A DNA stretch of 64,000 bases from Mesorhizobium carmichaelinearum (GTDB lineage: Bacteria; Pseudomonadota; Alphaproteobacteria; Rhizobiales; Rhizobiaceae), in NCBI RefSeq assembly GCF_900199455.1, contig NZ_FZQR01000002.1, positions 310,001-374,000 of the forward strand. Direction: 5' to 3'. Position 1 is the stretch's first letter, and each line of letters opens with the position of its first letter. Below, piece by piece: positions 9,693 through 17,389 of this stretch. The notes below the pieces were generated by a model that was given only the letters and a program-made list of their open reading frames with translations, was not told the DNA's origin and searched no databases. Both the position numbers and the translations under genes were made by a program.

Positions 9693-9712
9693 AAATTTCA
9701 CTGACAGTGACA
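9693..9712. promoter_or_regulatory. Candidate operator between tmm and the XRE regulator
   Basis: Contains the palindrome TCACTG-A-CAGTGA (9698-9710), about 45 bases upstream of the tmm start. It also fits AATTTCA-N4-CAG, which recurs at 14878-14900 and 28086-28108 in the same island. Binding by the adjacent XRE regulator is inferred. Confidence 0.45.
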
Positions 9713-9916
9713 CTAATTGGCCCTTCCGTGCTGTCAACAGACATCTGCGGGCACGGCGTTTGCGTGCAAAGGATTCCCAGCGAAAAACCTTCGCTGGCAG
9801 AAATCATGGGATCGTCAGGTGGGACTTAAGACGGCTTGCCGACACCGCCGCGCTGCTGTATCGCCACCTCTGATGTTCACCTTGAGTGAAATAAATCCGC
9901 GACGTCCGGGGGCGAC

Positions 9917-10630
9917 ATGGCGAAAGACAGTTCCAAGGCCGGGCTTGCCGGCGTCAAGCCGAAGCCCCAACCAAAGGTCTCGGCGGACGGCAAGACCATC
10001 CGCGCACCGCTGACGCAGAACCCACACGCCATCCGCGACACACGCGAGAAAGTGCTGGAGGTGGCGATCGGCCGCGAGGTGCGGGCGTTCCGCAAGAAGC
10101 TCGGCATCACCGTCGCCGATCTCGCCGTCGCCACCGACATTTCGCTTGGCATGCTGTCGAAGATCGAGAACGGCATCACCTCGCCATCGCTGACCACCTT
10201 GCAGGCGCTGTCGCGGGCGCTCGGCGTTCCGGTTACCGCCTTCTTCCGCCGCTTCGAGGAGGAGCGCAGCGCCGTCTTCGTCAAGGCCGGCGAAGGGCTG
10301 GATGTCGAGCGCCGCGGCACGCGCGCCGGCCATCAGTACAACCTGCTCGGCCATATCGGCTCCAACACCAGTGGCGTCGTCGTCGAGCCCTATCTGATCA
10401 CGCTGACCGAGGATTCGGATGTGTTCCCGACCTTCCAGCACGAGGGCATGGAGTTCCTCTATATGCTGGAGGGCGAAGTCGTTTACCGGCACGGCAGCAA
10501 TCTCTACCCGATGAGGCCCGGCGACAGCCTGTTCTTCGACGCCGACGCACCGCACGGACCGGAGCAACTGACGAAACTGCCGATGCGGTATTTGTCGATT
10601 ATCTGCTATCCGCAGAACAGCGCTGGGTGA
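9917..10630 (+). CDS. XRE-family regulator with C-terminal cupin domain
   Basis: A 237-residue regulator. The helix-turn-helix lies near residues 52-107 (REVRAFRKKLGITVADLAVAT...ISLGMLSKIENG). A cupin sensor domain follows at about 155-230 (LYMLEGEVVYRHG, then MRPGDSLFFDADAPHGP). This architecture is common in regulators that sense small amines, amino acids or their products. An N-terminal extension of about 50 residues rich in Lys and Pro precedes the DNA-binding domain. It is transcribed away from tmm and is the only regulator inside the methylamine island, so it is the best candidate to control tmm, dmm, mgs/mgd and tdm. The regulon is inference. Confidence 0.85.
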   Translation: MAKDSSKAGLAGVKPKPQPKVSADGKTIRAPLTQNPHAIRDTREKVLEVAIGREVRAFRKKLGITVADLAVATDISLGMLSKIENGITSPSLTTLQALSRALGVPVTAFFRRFEEERSAVFVKAGEGLDVERRGTRAGHQYNLLGHIGSNTSGVVVEPYLITLTEDSDVFPTFQHEGMEFLYMLEGEVVYRHGSNLYPMRPGDSLFFDADAPHGPEQLTKLPMRYLSIICYPQNSAG

Positions 10631-10638
10631 GTTCAGCG

Positions 10639-10821
10639 ATCTCCCCCCTCGTGGGGGAGATGTCCGGCAGGACAGAGGGGGGCGCTGTCCCGCCGACTTA
10701 TCAATCAATCGTAGCCGCGACCTTCGATCGTTTGCGGCCTTTGGGCCGAGGATGAGCAAGGTTTGCGTTCCTTGGCGCCCCCCTCTGCCCTGCCGGGCAT
10801 CTCCCCCACGAGGGGGGAGAT
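10639..10821. repeat. Long inverted repeat between convergent genes
   Basis: Left arm about 10639-10686 and right arm about 10775-10821 are near-perfect reverse complements separated by roughly 88 bases. Each arm itself begins with a small hairpin (CTCCCCCCTCGTGGGGGAG). It lies between the convergent XRE and dmmC genes and could act as a two-way terminator. Arms of this kind are dispersed repeats in Mesorhizobium genomes, to my knowledge. Confidence 0.75.
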
Positions 10822-10841
10822 TGGCAACTTCACCGGCAGCT

Positions 10842-11882
10842 TCAATCCGGCCCAAACCCCGGGCTGGTCGCGCTCCCATCATCCAGCTTCGACAGCCATT
10901 CGACCAGCGTCGGCCTATACCGCGTCAGACCCTTATAGGTGGCGAGTTCCTCCGGCAGGTCGCGGATCACCCGGTGCAGACGCCTTGCCCATTTCGGCTG
11001 CGTCACCAGCTCGTCCATCTTGATCAGATAGCAGCGGATCGGGAAGACGATGCCGTTGGAGCGCGGCAGGCGCCAGAAGCTTTGCAGTTCGACGCGCAGA
11101 TGCACCTTGTCGCCGACATTCTCGGGCGTCACCGTGGTGCGGTCCGGTCCCCATTTGTGGTAATTTTCCGGGCTGGTGTCGAGGCGCGGATTGATGGTCA
11201 TGGTCCAGTTCAGACGCCGCGCCGGCTTGCCTTGCTGGATGTTGGTGAGGAATTTCAGCGCCCTTGTGAAAATCCCCTTCTCATGCGCCAGCGGCACTGG
11301 CGCGTGCCACTCGAAGAAATTCATGCCGATGTCGAAATCGAGCGACCAGTCGGCCTGGGTGGTGACCATGCCGGCATCCATCCACAGATTGCCGTCGCGC
11401 TGGTCGAGGATGCAGAAATCGCCCTGGCTCTGCCGGGTGATGTATTCCATCGGGCCGTAAGGCAGGGTCGAGGTGTCGCCGAAAGTAAAGGTGTCGTCGA
11501 TGCCGAGCGGCCGGTTGATCCAGCGCCAGCGGTCGCCGTCACGCGTCAGCGTGAAATGCTCGGGATAGCCCAGCGCCTGCTGCTCCATCAAAAGCTCAAG
11601 CAGGTCCCAGCCGGCAAGCGTCATATGCGGCAGCGACTGGCAGCGCAGCGGATCCTCAGCCAGCACCAAAGCGCGGTCCTGCATCTCGGCGACATAGTGC
11701 TCGTCGACGTCGATCAGGTTCTCCAGCACGCTGCCCTTCGGACCGACGACGTGCGGCTCGATGTTGACCGCATACATGTAGGCGTCTTCATGGAACGGGA
11801 ATGGAAACCGCCTGATGTGCTCCGGGCTGTTCTTGAAGGTGAAATCGTCGCGGAACGTTTCCTTGCGAAAGGTGATGCCCAT
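10842..11882 (-). CDS. dmmC: Dimethylamine monooxygenase component, heme-dependent oxidative N-demethylase family (DUF3445)
   Basis: A 346-residue DUF3445 protein, the family now called heme-dependent oxidative N-demethylase. It probably houses the heme at which dimethylamine is oxidised to methylamine and formaldehyde. Recognisable segments include RFPFPFHEDAYMYAVNIEPH near the N-terminus, a WRWINRPLGIDDTFTFGD segment, LDFDIGMNFFEWHAPVP, and ESFWRLP-like LQSFWRLPRSNGIVFPIR late in the protein. The ATG at 11882 has GGAGGA upstream. It is the last gene of a four-gene minus-strand operon in the order D, A, B, C known for dmmDABC. The letter is assigned by that order, so it is less certain than the family. 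Confidence 0.82.
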   Translation of the reverse strand: MGITFRKETFRDDFTFKNSPEHIRRFPFPFHEDAYMYAVNIEPHVVGPKGSVLENLIDVDEHYVAEMQDRALVLAEDPLRCQSLPHMTLAGWDLLELLMEQQALGYPEHFTLTRDGDRWRWINRPLGIDDTFTFGDTSTLPYGPMEYITRQSQGDFCILDQRDGNLWMDAGMVTTQADWSLDFDIGMNFFEWHAPVPLAHEKGIFTRALKFLTNIQQGKPARRLNWTMTINPRLDTSPENYHKWGPDRTTVTPENVGDKVHLRVELQSFWRLPRSNGIVFPIRCYLIKMDELVTQPKWARRLHRVIRDLPEELATYKGLTRYRPTLVEWLSKLDDGSATSPGFGPD

Positions 11883-11892
11883 GATTTCCTCC

Positions 11893-11972
11893 TAGAGCGG
11901 GATGCCCGCTCTATCTCTTTGTTTAGCCGCATTTCTGCGACGCCAAATGTATCCACTTGGCTGCAAAATGCT
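11893..11972. repeat. Rhizobial-type palindromic repeat between dmmB and dmmC
   Basis: Starts with a perfect hairpin TAGAGCGGG-ATG-CCCGCTCTA (11893-11913), immediately upstream of the dmmC ribosome site on the minus strand. The rest resembles a dispersed repeat seen in Rhizobiales. It may stabilise or punctuate the dmm message. Confidence 0.55.
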
Positions 11973-12938
11973 CTACCGCTCCAGCACCAGAGACCGGCCC
12001 TCGAAGCGCGAGACGCACGGCATGATCTTGCAGCCGGAGCGATGGTCTTCCTCGCTCAGCCAGTGGTCGTTGTGGATGAACTTGCCATCGTAAGAGATGA
12101 CGTTGGTCTCGCACTGGCCGCAGACGCCGCCACGGCAGAGATAGGGCGGATCGACACCAGCCGCCTCGATGGCTTCGAGCAGGCTCTGCTGCTCGTCGAC
12201 GCGGATCGTCTTGCCGCTGACGGCCAGCGTCACGTCGAAAGGCAGGCCGGGTTGGGGGGCGGCGAAATGCTCGAAATGCACGGCTTCCGACGGCCAACCC
12301 AAGGCGGCCGCACGGTCGCGCACCCAGTTGATCATGCCGGCCGGACCGCAGACATAGAGATGCGTGCCGAGCGGCTGTGTCGACAACAGCCGGTCGAGAT
12401 CGATACGCTCGTCACGGTCGTCATGATAGAGCCTGATGCGCCTGTTGTAGCGCTCCCGTAGCACATCGGCATAGGTTCCCAGCGAAGCGGTGCGGCAGGT
12501 GTAATGCAGCTCGAAATTGCCGCCCTCCCCCGCCAGCTGTGCGGTCTGTGCCATGAAGGGCGTAATGCCGATGCCGCCGGCCAGCATCAGGTGTTTCTTG
12601 GCGCGCAGGTCGAGCGAGAACAGATTGACGGGATAGCTGATCACCATCTCCAGGCCTGGCTTGACCGACCGGTGCATGAACAGCGAGCCGCCGCGGCCGA
12701 CATCGTCGCGCCGCACCGAGATGGTGTATTCGCGCGTGTCGAGCGGCGAACCCATCAGCGAATAGGGATTGAGCCTTGTGCGCTCGCCATCGCGCATTTC
12801 GACCACGACATGGGCGCCGCCGGAAAAGGTCGGCAACAGTTCCCCATCGCGCCGGCGGAAATGGAAGCGGGTGACCAGTTCGTTGACCGGAACGACATCG
12901 CTGACGACGACATCGAGTTTTGTGGTGCCGGTGCTCAT
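11973..12938 (-). CDS. dmmB: Dimethylamine monooxygenase reductase component (PDR/VanB-type)
   Basis: A 321-residue flavin and 2Fe-2S oxidoreductase that passes electrons from NAD(P)H to the oxygenase. Domains in order: a flavin-binding barrel with RLNPYSLMGSP near residues 55-65, a nucleotide-binding domain with GGIGITPFM and YVCGPAGM, and a C-terminal plant-type ferredoxin domain with CRGGVCGQC near residues 266-274 plus a later cysteine. The start ATG at 12938 follows GAGGAGG and overlaps the dmmA stop by 4 bases (ATGA), indicating coupled translation. Its partners are the DmmA-like and DUF3445 proteins on either side. Confidence 0.88.
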   Translation of the reverse strand: MSTGTTKLDVVVSDVVPVNELVTRFHFRRRDGELLPTFSGGAHVVVEMRDGERTRLNPYSLMGSPLDTREYTISVRRDDVGRGGSLFMHRSVKPGLEMVISYPVNLFSLDLRAKKHLMLAGGIGITPFMAQTAQLAGEGGNFELHYTCRTASLGTYADVLRERYNRRIRLYHDDRDERIDLDRLLSTQPLGTHLYVCGPAGMINWVRDRAAALGWPSEAVHFEHFAAPQPGLPFDVTLAVSGKTIRVDEQQSLLEAIEAAGVDPPYLCRGGVCGQCETNVISYDGKFIHNDHWLSEEDHRSGCKIMPCVSRFEGRSLVLER

Positions 12939-13531
12939 GGGAAGGCCTCCTCGATCGGAGGAATCTCCGAGCGATCCTCGGCGTTGATGCAGACGCCCTG
13001 GAAAGCCGCCAGCCGCCGCGAATAGTGATCGCGCACCAGAAGCAGCAGGCCGCAATGCGCGCAGGTGGCGGGCTGCGTCGTCACGTTCTCGGTGATGCCT
13101 TTGCAGTGCACGCACTGCATGCGCCGCGCCAGCGAGCCGCGATGCTCGGTTTGCATGGAGGTGTGATCGATGCCGGCCTCGAGCGCCACCTGCATAGCCT
13201 GGCCGATCAACCCTTCGGTGCCACTGAGATAGAGGCGCAGGCCCATATGGGCGTTGCTCAGCGTCTGCTTCAGGCGCGGCAGCAGGCTGGCGAAGGACGG
13301 CGCGAGATGAAACTGCGCCGGCCTCAGCGCTTCGAGGGCGGCGACATGCTTGCCGTCGGGGCCTGGGATGAAGACGATCTCGGCGCCGCCGAAGAAACCG
13401 GGCGGAGCCGTCTTTGCCATATCAACGATCGCCAGCGCGCCTTCGGCATCGGCCAGGAAAAGATGGTGCTTGCCGGGCTGCGGAGACAAGGTTCCGTAAA
13501 TGGGCCGGCTGATGATGGTCTTGGCTGCCAT
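12935..13531 (-). CDS. dmmA: Dimethylamine monooxygenase subunit DmmA-like protein
   Basis: A 198-residue protein with a C-terminal zinc-ribbon-like pair of motifs, CVHC near residue 140 and CAHCG near 157. The N-terminal part contains an FIPGPDG segment and a region resembling a nucleotide-binding fold (LRLYLSGTEGLIGQAMQVALEAGI). It matches what is annotated as the DmmA family, a component needed with the reductase and the DUF3445 protein for dimethylamine oxidation. Its exact role is not settled from the sequence. The gene is second in the operon and overlaps dmmB. Confidence 0.78.
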   Translation of the reverse strand: MAAKTIISRPIYGTLSPQPGKHHLFLADAEGALAIVDMAKTAPPGFFGGAEIVFIPGPDGKHVAALEALRPAQFHLAPSFASLLPRLKQTLSNAHMGLRLYLSGTEGLIGQAMQVALEAGIDHTSMQTEHRGSLARRMQCVHCKGITENVTTQPATCAHCGLLLLVRDHYSRRLAAFQGVCINAEDRSEIPPIEEAFP

Positions 13532-13549
13532 TCTCTCTTAGATCAGTTG

Positions 13550-13598
13550 GAGCATGATCTTGTCCGAAAACCGGTTCCCACTTTTCGGGATCATGCTC
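13550..13598. repeat. Rhizobial palindromic element between dmmD and dmmA
   Basis: Outer arms GAGCATGATC and GATCATGCTC enclose an inner CCGAAAA / TTTTCGG pair around ACCGGTT. I recognise this as a dispersed palindrome frequent in Rhizobiales intergenic DNA. Inside an operon it may act as an RNA-processing or stability hairpin. Confidence 0.7.
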
Positions 13599-13632
13599 TA
13601 GTGCCTTAAAACCCCTGGCTGTTGATGATGCC

Positions 13633-14766
13633 TCAACCCTTGGCCGTGCGCTTGGTCTTTTTCGGATCGTCGAACGGCAATGGCTGCGCCGTCGCCTTGA
13701 TCGACCCGCTCTTGTTGCGGATTTCGAGCTTGGTGTCCTTGACCGCGCAGTCGACGTCAAGGCGGGCGATGCCCATCGATTTCTTGACCAGCGGCGAATA
13801 CATGGCGCAGGTCACCACGCCGACCTTCTTGCCGTCGCGATAGACCGGTGCGCCCTCATCGGCCGGCTCCTTGCCGTCGAGCAGCACACCATAGATCTTG
13901 AAGCGCTCCTTGCCCTTCAGCCGATAGTGCTCTTCGGCGCCGCGGAAGCCGGTCTTGCCGGGGCTGACGGTGAAGTCGAGGCCGAGCTCCCACAGCGTGT
14001 CGCCGGGGCCTTCATTGTCGAACGGATATTTCTGGGAATTGTCGTAGGGATAGAACAGCAGATAACTTTCGACCCGCAGCATATCGAGCGTGGTGAAGCG
14101 GCACGGGATGATGCCGGCGCTCTTGCCCTCGTCGAGAATCCTGTCCCAGATCGTGCCGGCATCCTGGCCGCGGCAGAAGATCTCGTAGCCGCGCTCGCCG
14201 GTATAGCCGGTGCGCGAGATCATGACGGGGAACCCGAAGAGCTGCGTCTGCATATGGTGGAAATAGTTGAGGTCGCGGATGCCCGGTACATGCTTGGCGA
14301 GATAGTCGACTGACGTCGGCCCCTGCAGCGACAGATCGTGCAGATTGTCGTCGAAGCGCAGCGAGACATCGCGGCCCATCGCGGCGCGCTGCAATTCCTC
14401 ATGGCCGGTGCCCGAACCATGCACGACCATCCAGCTGTTCGGGCCGGTGCGGTAGAGGATGCAGTCGTCGGTGAATTTTCCCGCCTCGTTCAGCATGCAG
14501 GCATAGGCCGACTTGCCGGGGTAGATCTTTTCCACGTCGCGTGTGGTGGCGAGGTCGATGAGATGCGAGGCATGCGGCCCTGATATGTGCACCTTCTTCA
14601 GGCCCGACACATCCATCAGCCCGGCCTTGGTGCGGATGGCGATGTATTCTTCGTCGGCGTCCTTGTCGTAGGTCCAGGCGGTGCCCATGCCGCTCCAGTC
14701 TTCGAGCTTCGAACCCAGCGCGCGGTGGCGATCCGCCAGGGTCGAAAATCTCCAGGATGCCGTCAT
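13633..14766 (-). CDS. dmmD: GcvT-like aminomethyltransferase family protein of the dimethylamine operon
   Basis: A 377-residue protein of the GcvT / tetrahydrofolate-dependent aminomethyltransferase family. Family segments include IRTKAGLMDVSGLKKVHISGP near residues 44-64, LQGPTSVDYL, SRTGYTGERGYEIF and the conserved TLDMLRVESYLLFYPYD. It likely takes one-carbon units released by demethylation onto tetrahydrofolate. It is first in the operon ahead of dmmABC, matching the gene called dmmD, reported as needed for growth on methylamines but not for the oxygenase activity itself. The identity with dmmD is inferred from position. GGAGG lies 9 bases before the ATG. Confidence 0.8.
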   Translation of the reverse strand: MTASWRFSTLADRHRALGSKLEDWSGMGTAWTYDKDADEEYIAIRTKAGLMDVSGLKKVHISGPHASHLIDLATTRDVEKIYPGKSAYACMLNEAGKFTDDCILYRTGPNSWMVVHGSGTGHEELQRAAMGRDVSLRFDDNLHDLSLQGPTSVDYLAKHVPGIRDLNYFHHMQTQLFGFPVMISRTGYTGERGYEIFCRGQDAGTIWDRILDEGKSAGIIPCRFTTLDMLRVESYLLFYPYDNSQKYPFDNEGPGDTLWELGLDFTVSPGKTGFRGAEEHYRLKGKERFKIYGVLLDGKEPADEGAPVYRDGKKVGVVTCAMYSPLVKKSMGIARLDVDCAVKDTKLEIRNKSGSIKATAQPLPFDDPKKTKRTAKG

Positions 14767-15052
14767 CCGCTCGTCCTCCGTTCAAAAATTCCATTGTTCC
14801 CTGCTCCTTGGCGCGAGGCCGGAGCTTTGGCCCGAATATTGATCGCAAACGTGGGAGGGCCGCAATCCCCTGAAAGCAAATAATTTCATTGTCAGGCAAA
14901 ATCGACAGCCTCGAGCAAACGGTTAACTCAGCGTAAATTCGTCTTGACAATTGCGGTAAACGGTCTGAATTTATGAAAAAAATTTCACTCTCTTGAAAGA
15001 GAGCGGCGGGCGGTGGATTCGGAACCGGACGTCGGAAAAAAGGGGAAAACCG
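14767..15052. promoter_or_regulatory. Divergent control region of the dmm operon and the permease operon
   Basis: No gene is seen in these 286 bases. A plus-strand promoter candidate has a consensus TTGACA at 14944-14949 and TGAATT at 14966-14971, 16 bases apart. The shared island motif lies at 14878-14900. A further small palindrome (CTCTCTT-GA-AAGAGAG) lies at 14988-15003. The ribosome site GGGGAA precedes the ATG at 15053. Confidence 0.5.
14878..14900 (+). promoter_or_regulatory. Shared methylamine-island motif, copy 2
   Basis: Reads AAATAATTTCA, then four variable bases, then CAGGCAAA. The identical 11-mer and 8-mer with the same spacing occur upstream of tdm (28086-28108). It sits between the divergent dmmDABC operon and the permease operon. 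Confidence 0.5.
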
Positions 15053-15340
15053 ATGTCAGACCTGCAGCAGCGCATCGAAGCGCTGTACCGTTCCGACTTG
15101 CGCGGATCCGCGCTGCTGATCATCTGCCTGTGGGCGACGATCCTGTTCGTTCTCTTCATGACATGGCCGTACATTCCCGACAGCGGCATCAAGGCCGTCG
15201 TCGCGATTGCCGCCACCGCCGTGCTGATCTTCAACACCGCCGCGATCCTGGCGATGGTCAAGCACTACAAGGAAGACAAGGACTTCATCTACGGCCTCGA
15301 TATCAAGAACGCCGACGCATCCCGCAACCGCAACTCCTGA
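15053..15340 (+). CDS. Small membrane protein of the methylamine permease operon (95 aa)
   Basis: A 95-residue protein with two predicted membrane helices, about residues 20-40 (ALLIICLWATILFVLFMTW) and 45-70 (GIKAVVAIAATAVLIFNTAAI), and a charged C-terminus. I do not recognise the family. It is the first of three tiny membrane protein genes placed just before an APC permease, so it may help assembly or regulation of that permease. The start at 15053 is chosen for the GGGGAA ribosome site; the frame is open further upstream. The reading is supported by strict spacing with its neighbours (12 bases to the next gene). Confidence 0.75.
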   Translation: MSDLQQRIEALYRSDLRGSALLIICLWATILFVLFMTWPYIPDSGIKAVVAIAATAVLIFNTAAILAMVKHYKEDKDFIYGLDIKNADASRNRNS

Positions 15341-15352
15341 AGGGTACAAGAG

Positions 15353-15730
15353 ATGTCGCGCTATACGCCGCCGGAGCAGAGCAAGGCCGGCCAGGTTTTC
15401 GATATCGTCGTCGTCGTGGTCGCCATCTTCGTGGCGCTGTGGCTGCCGCTGAAGCTCGGCCTTGCGGGTGCTGCCAAATCCATCGACGCGCTCGACGCCA
15501 AGACCTGGGAAGCGCTTGGCCAGAACCCGACCATGGCCGCGATCTGGGAGAAACTCGGCTACACGCCCGAGACCGCGCATGACGTCATCCAGAACCGCTT
15601 CCACTACGTCATCGACTGGCCGACGCTGATCATCATGGCGGCGGTGCTGATCGGCTATTTCGTCTTCCTGTTCCGCGCATCCGACCGTGAATACCGCGAC
15701 GTCATCAACGAAAAGTTCGACGACAAGTAA
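15353..15730 (+). CDS. Small membrane protein of the methylamine permease operon (125 aa)
   Basis: A 125-residue protein with two likely helices, around residues 15-37 (FDIVVVVVAIFVALWLPLKL) and 86-107 (WPTLIIMAAVLIGYFVFLF), joined by a polar loop of about 50 residues that would face one side of the membrane. It ends in a charged tail, REYRDVINEKFDDK. The family is not known to me. It lies between two other small membrane protein genes and before an APC permease, suggesting a multi-part membrane complex. No catalytic motif is visible. Confidence 0.75.
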   Translation: MSRYTPPEQSKAGQVFDIVVVVVAIFVALWLPLKLGLAGAAKSIDALDAKTWEALGQNPTMAAIWEKLGYTPETAHDVIQNRFHYVIDWPTLIIMAAVLIGYFVFLFRASDREYRDVINEKFDDK

Positions 15731-15763
15731 GAGTTCCGAAGACAAGCAATCGGGAGACGCACC

Positions 15764-15925
15764 ATGTGGATTTCACTCTCTTACGCATGCTGGGGCATCT
15801 CGGTCGTGCTCGCTTTGTGGATGCTCTACGACTGGTTCAAGGTCGATACGACCTATTCCGAGGACGTTCTGACCTCGTCGCGCGAAGGCGAGCTTGAAGC
15901 CGTTTCCGAAAAACACCGGATCTGA
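15764..15925 (+). CDS. 53-residue single-helix membrane protein
   Basis: A very short gene that is easily missed. It begins MWISLSYACWGISVVLALWM, one membrane helix over about residues 5-24, and continues with an acidic soluble tail of about 30 residues (EDVLTSSREGELEAVSEKHRI at the end). A CGGGAGA ribosome site is 7 bases upstream, and the gene fits the spacing of the operon (33 bases after one gene, 12 before the permease). Family unknown. By size and position it may be a small subunit or regulator of the following permease. Confidence 0.65.
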   Translation: MWISLSYACWGISVVLALWMLYDWFKVDTTYSEDVLTSSREGELEAVSEKHRI

Positions 15926-15937
15926 GTGGGGACTGAC

Positions 15938-17344
15938 ATGACGGCTGCGGTTGAAACGGCACAAACGACGACAATCCACGGCGACAGGGTCTCGCTGCTG
16001 CGGGTGCTCGGCCCCGCCCATGTCTGGGCGCTCGGCGTCGGCATCGTTCTGGTCGGTGAGTTCACCGGCTGGAATTTTTCCGCCGACAAGGGCGGCACGC
16101 TGGCAGCCCTTATCGTATGCTGGGTCGTGGGCCTGCTTTACACATCCGTCGCCATGATCGATTCCGAGGTTACGTCGACCGTTGCCGCCGCTGGCGGCCA
16201 ATACGCCCAGGCCAAGCACATCGTCGGACCGCTGATGGCGTTCAATGTGGCGCTGTTCCTGGTCTTTGCCTACACCATGCTTGAGGTCTCGGACGCCATC
16301 CTGCTCGGCCAAACAATCGTCGCCAAGGCCGGCATCCCAGATATGAGCTATAACTCCTTCATCGCCGCCACCATCGTCGTGCTGGCGTGGCTGAACTATC
16401 GCGGCGTGCTGATGACGCTCAACGTCAACTTCGTCATCACGGCAATCGCCTATGTCTCGATCGTCATCCTGTTCTTCTCGGTCAGCCCGTGGACGCAAGG
16501 GGCGGTGCTGAAGCTCAATGAACTGGTGACGCCGGGCAATGCGCTGCCCTACGGCTGGATCGGCGTCATCGCCGCTTTCCAGTTCGGCATCTGGTACTAT
16601 CTCGGCATCGAAGGCACCACGCAGGCGGCCGAGGAAGTGCGTTCGCCAGCGCGCTCGCTGCCGTACGGCACCATGGCCGGCATGATCACGCTTTTGATCG
16701 CCGCCGCCATGACCTGGTATGTCTGCGCCTCGCTGATGCCGTGGGAATATCTCGGTATCACCCCTTATCCGCTGTGGGACGCCGGCAAGCTGACGGGCAG
16801 CCCACTGCTGGAAAACCTGCTGTTCATCGCGACGCTGCTTGCCGCTTTGGCCTCCGCGAATGGCTGCATCAACGATGCCGCGCGGGCCTGGTTCTCGCTT
16901 GGCCGCGACCGCTATCTGCCGAGCTGGTTCTCGGCGGTGCATCCGAAATACCGCACGCCCTACCGCTCGATCCTGTTCCTGCTGCCGATCGCGCTTGCCT
17001 TCGCCTTCATCGCCGACCTCAACCAGGCGATCACCTTCTCGATCCTGTCGGGCGTGCTGCAATACACCTTCATGAGCATCAACATCATGATGTTCCGCAA
17101 GAAGTGGCCACTGGGCACGATCCGCCGCGGCTACACGCACCCGTTCCATCCGCTGCCGGCGATTGTGCTGTTCTGCCTGTGCGTGGTGACATTCTTTGCG
17201 ATCTTCCTCGGCTTCGGCTCGCAGCTGAGCGCCATGGTCGCCTTCTATTTCCTGATCTCGCTGTGGTTCCATTTCTACCGCTACAAATTCGTGCGGCGCG
17301 GCGACCAATTCACCATGCCGTGGCCGAAACCGCAGGGCTATTGA
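15938..17344 (+). CDS. APC-family permease, likely amine importer
   Basis: A 468-residue amino acid/polyamine/organocation permease with about twelve hydrophobic segments. Family features include the N-terminal LGVGIVLVGEFTGWNFSADKGG region (helix 1, broken by glycines) and an ASANGCINDAARAWFSLGRDRYLP segment in a cytoplasmic loop. The pattern resembles ethanolamine permeases. Given three methylamine operons around it, the substrate is probably a methylated amine such as methylamine or trimethylamine; this is inference. The ATG at 15938 has GGGGA upstream. It follows three small membrane protein genes and is followed by a stem-loop. Confidence 0.85.
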   Translation: MTAAVETAQTTTIHGDRVSLLRVLGPAHVWALGVGIVLVGEFTGWNFSADKGGTLAALIVCWVVGLLYTSVAMIDSEVTSTVAAAGGQYAQAKHIVGPLMAFNVALFLVFAYTMLEVSDAILLGQTIVAKAGIPDMSYNSFIAATIVVLAWLNYRGVLMTLNVNFVITAIAYVSIVILFFSVSPWTQGAVLKLNELVTPGNALPYGWIGVIAAFQFGIWYYLGIEGTTQAAEEVRSPARSLPYGTMAGMITLLIAAAMTWYVCASLMPWEYLGITPYPLWDAGKLTGSPLLENLLFIATLLAALASANGCINDAARAWFSLGRDRYLPSWFSAVHPKYRTPYRSILFLLPIALAFAFIADLNQAITFSILSGVLQYTFMSINIMMFRKKWPLGTIRRGYTHPFHPLPAIVLFCLCVVTFFAIFLGFGSQLSAMVAFYFLISLWFHFYRYKFVRRGDQFTMPWPKPQGY

Positions 17345-17351
17345 TGGGAGA

Positions 17352-17378
17352 CGGCCCGCCCCGATCCTTGGCGGGCCG
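17352..17378 (+). terminator. Stem-loop after the APC permease
   Basis: CGGCCCGCC pairs perfectly with GGCGGGCCG around a 9-base loop, directly after the permease stop. There is no U-run, so partial termination or message stabilisation is more likely than a full stop, because the next gene starts 12 bases later. Confidence 0.5.
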
Positions 17379-17389
17379 GACATGACAAA

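Noticed and set aside
13500..15060. Glycine riboswitch upstream of the GcvT-like gene
   Set aside because: The leader of the dmm operon lacks the conserved paired cores of glycine riboswitches as far as can be judged by eye.
15773..17383. 536-codon minus-strand frame
   Set aside because: Antisense to the APC permease gene, with biased composition and no recognisable domain.
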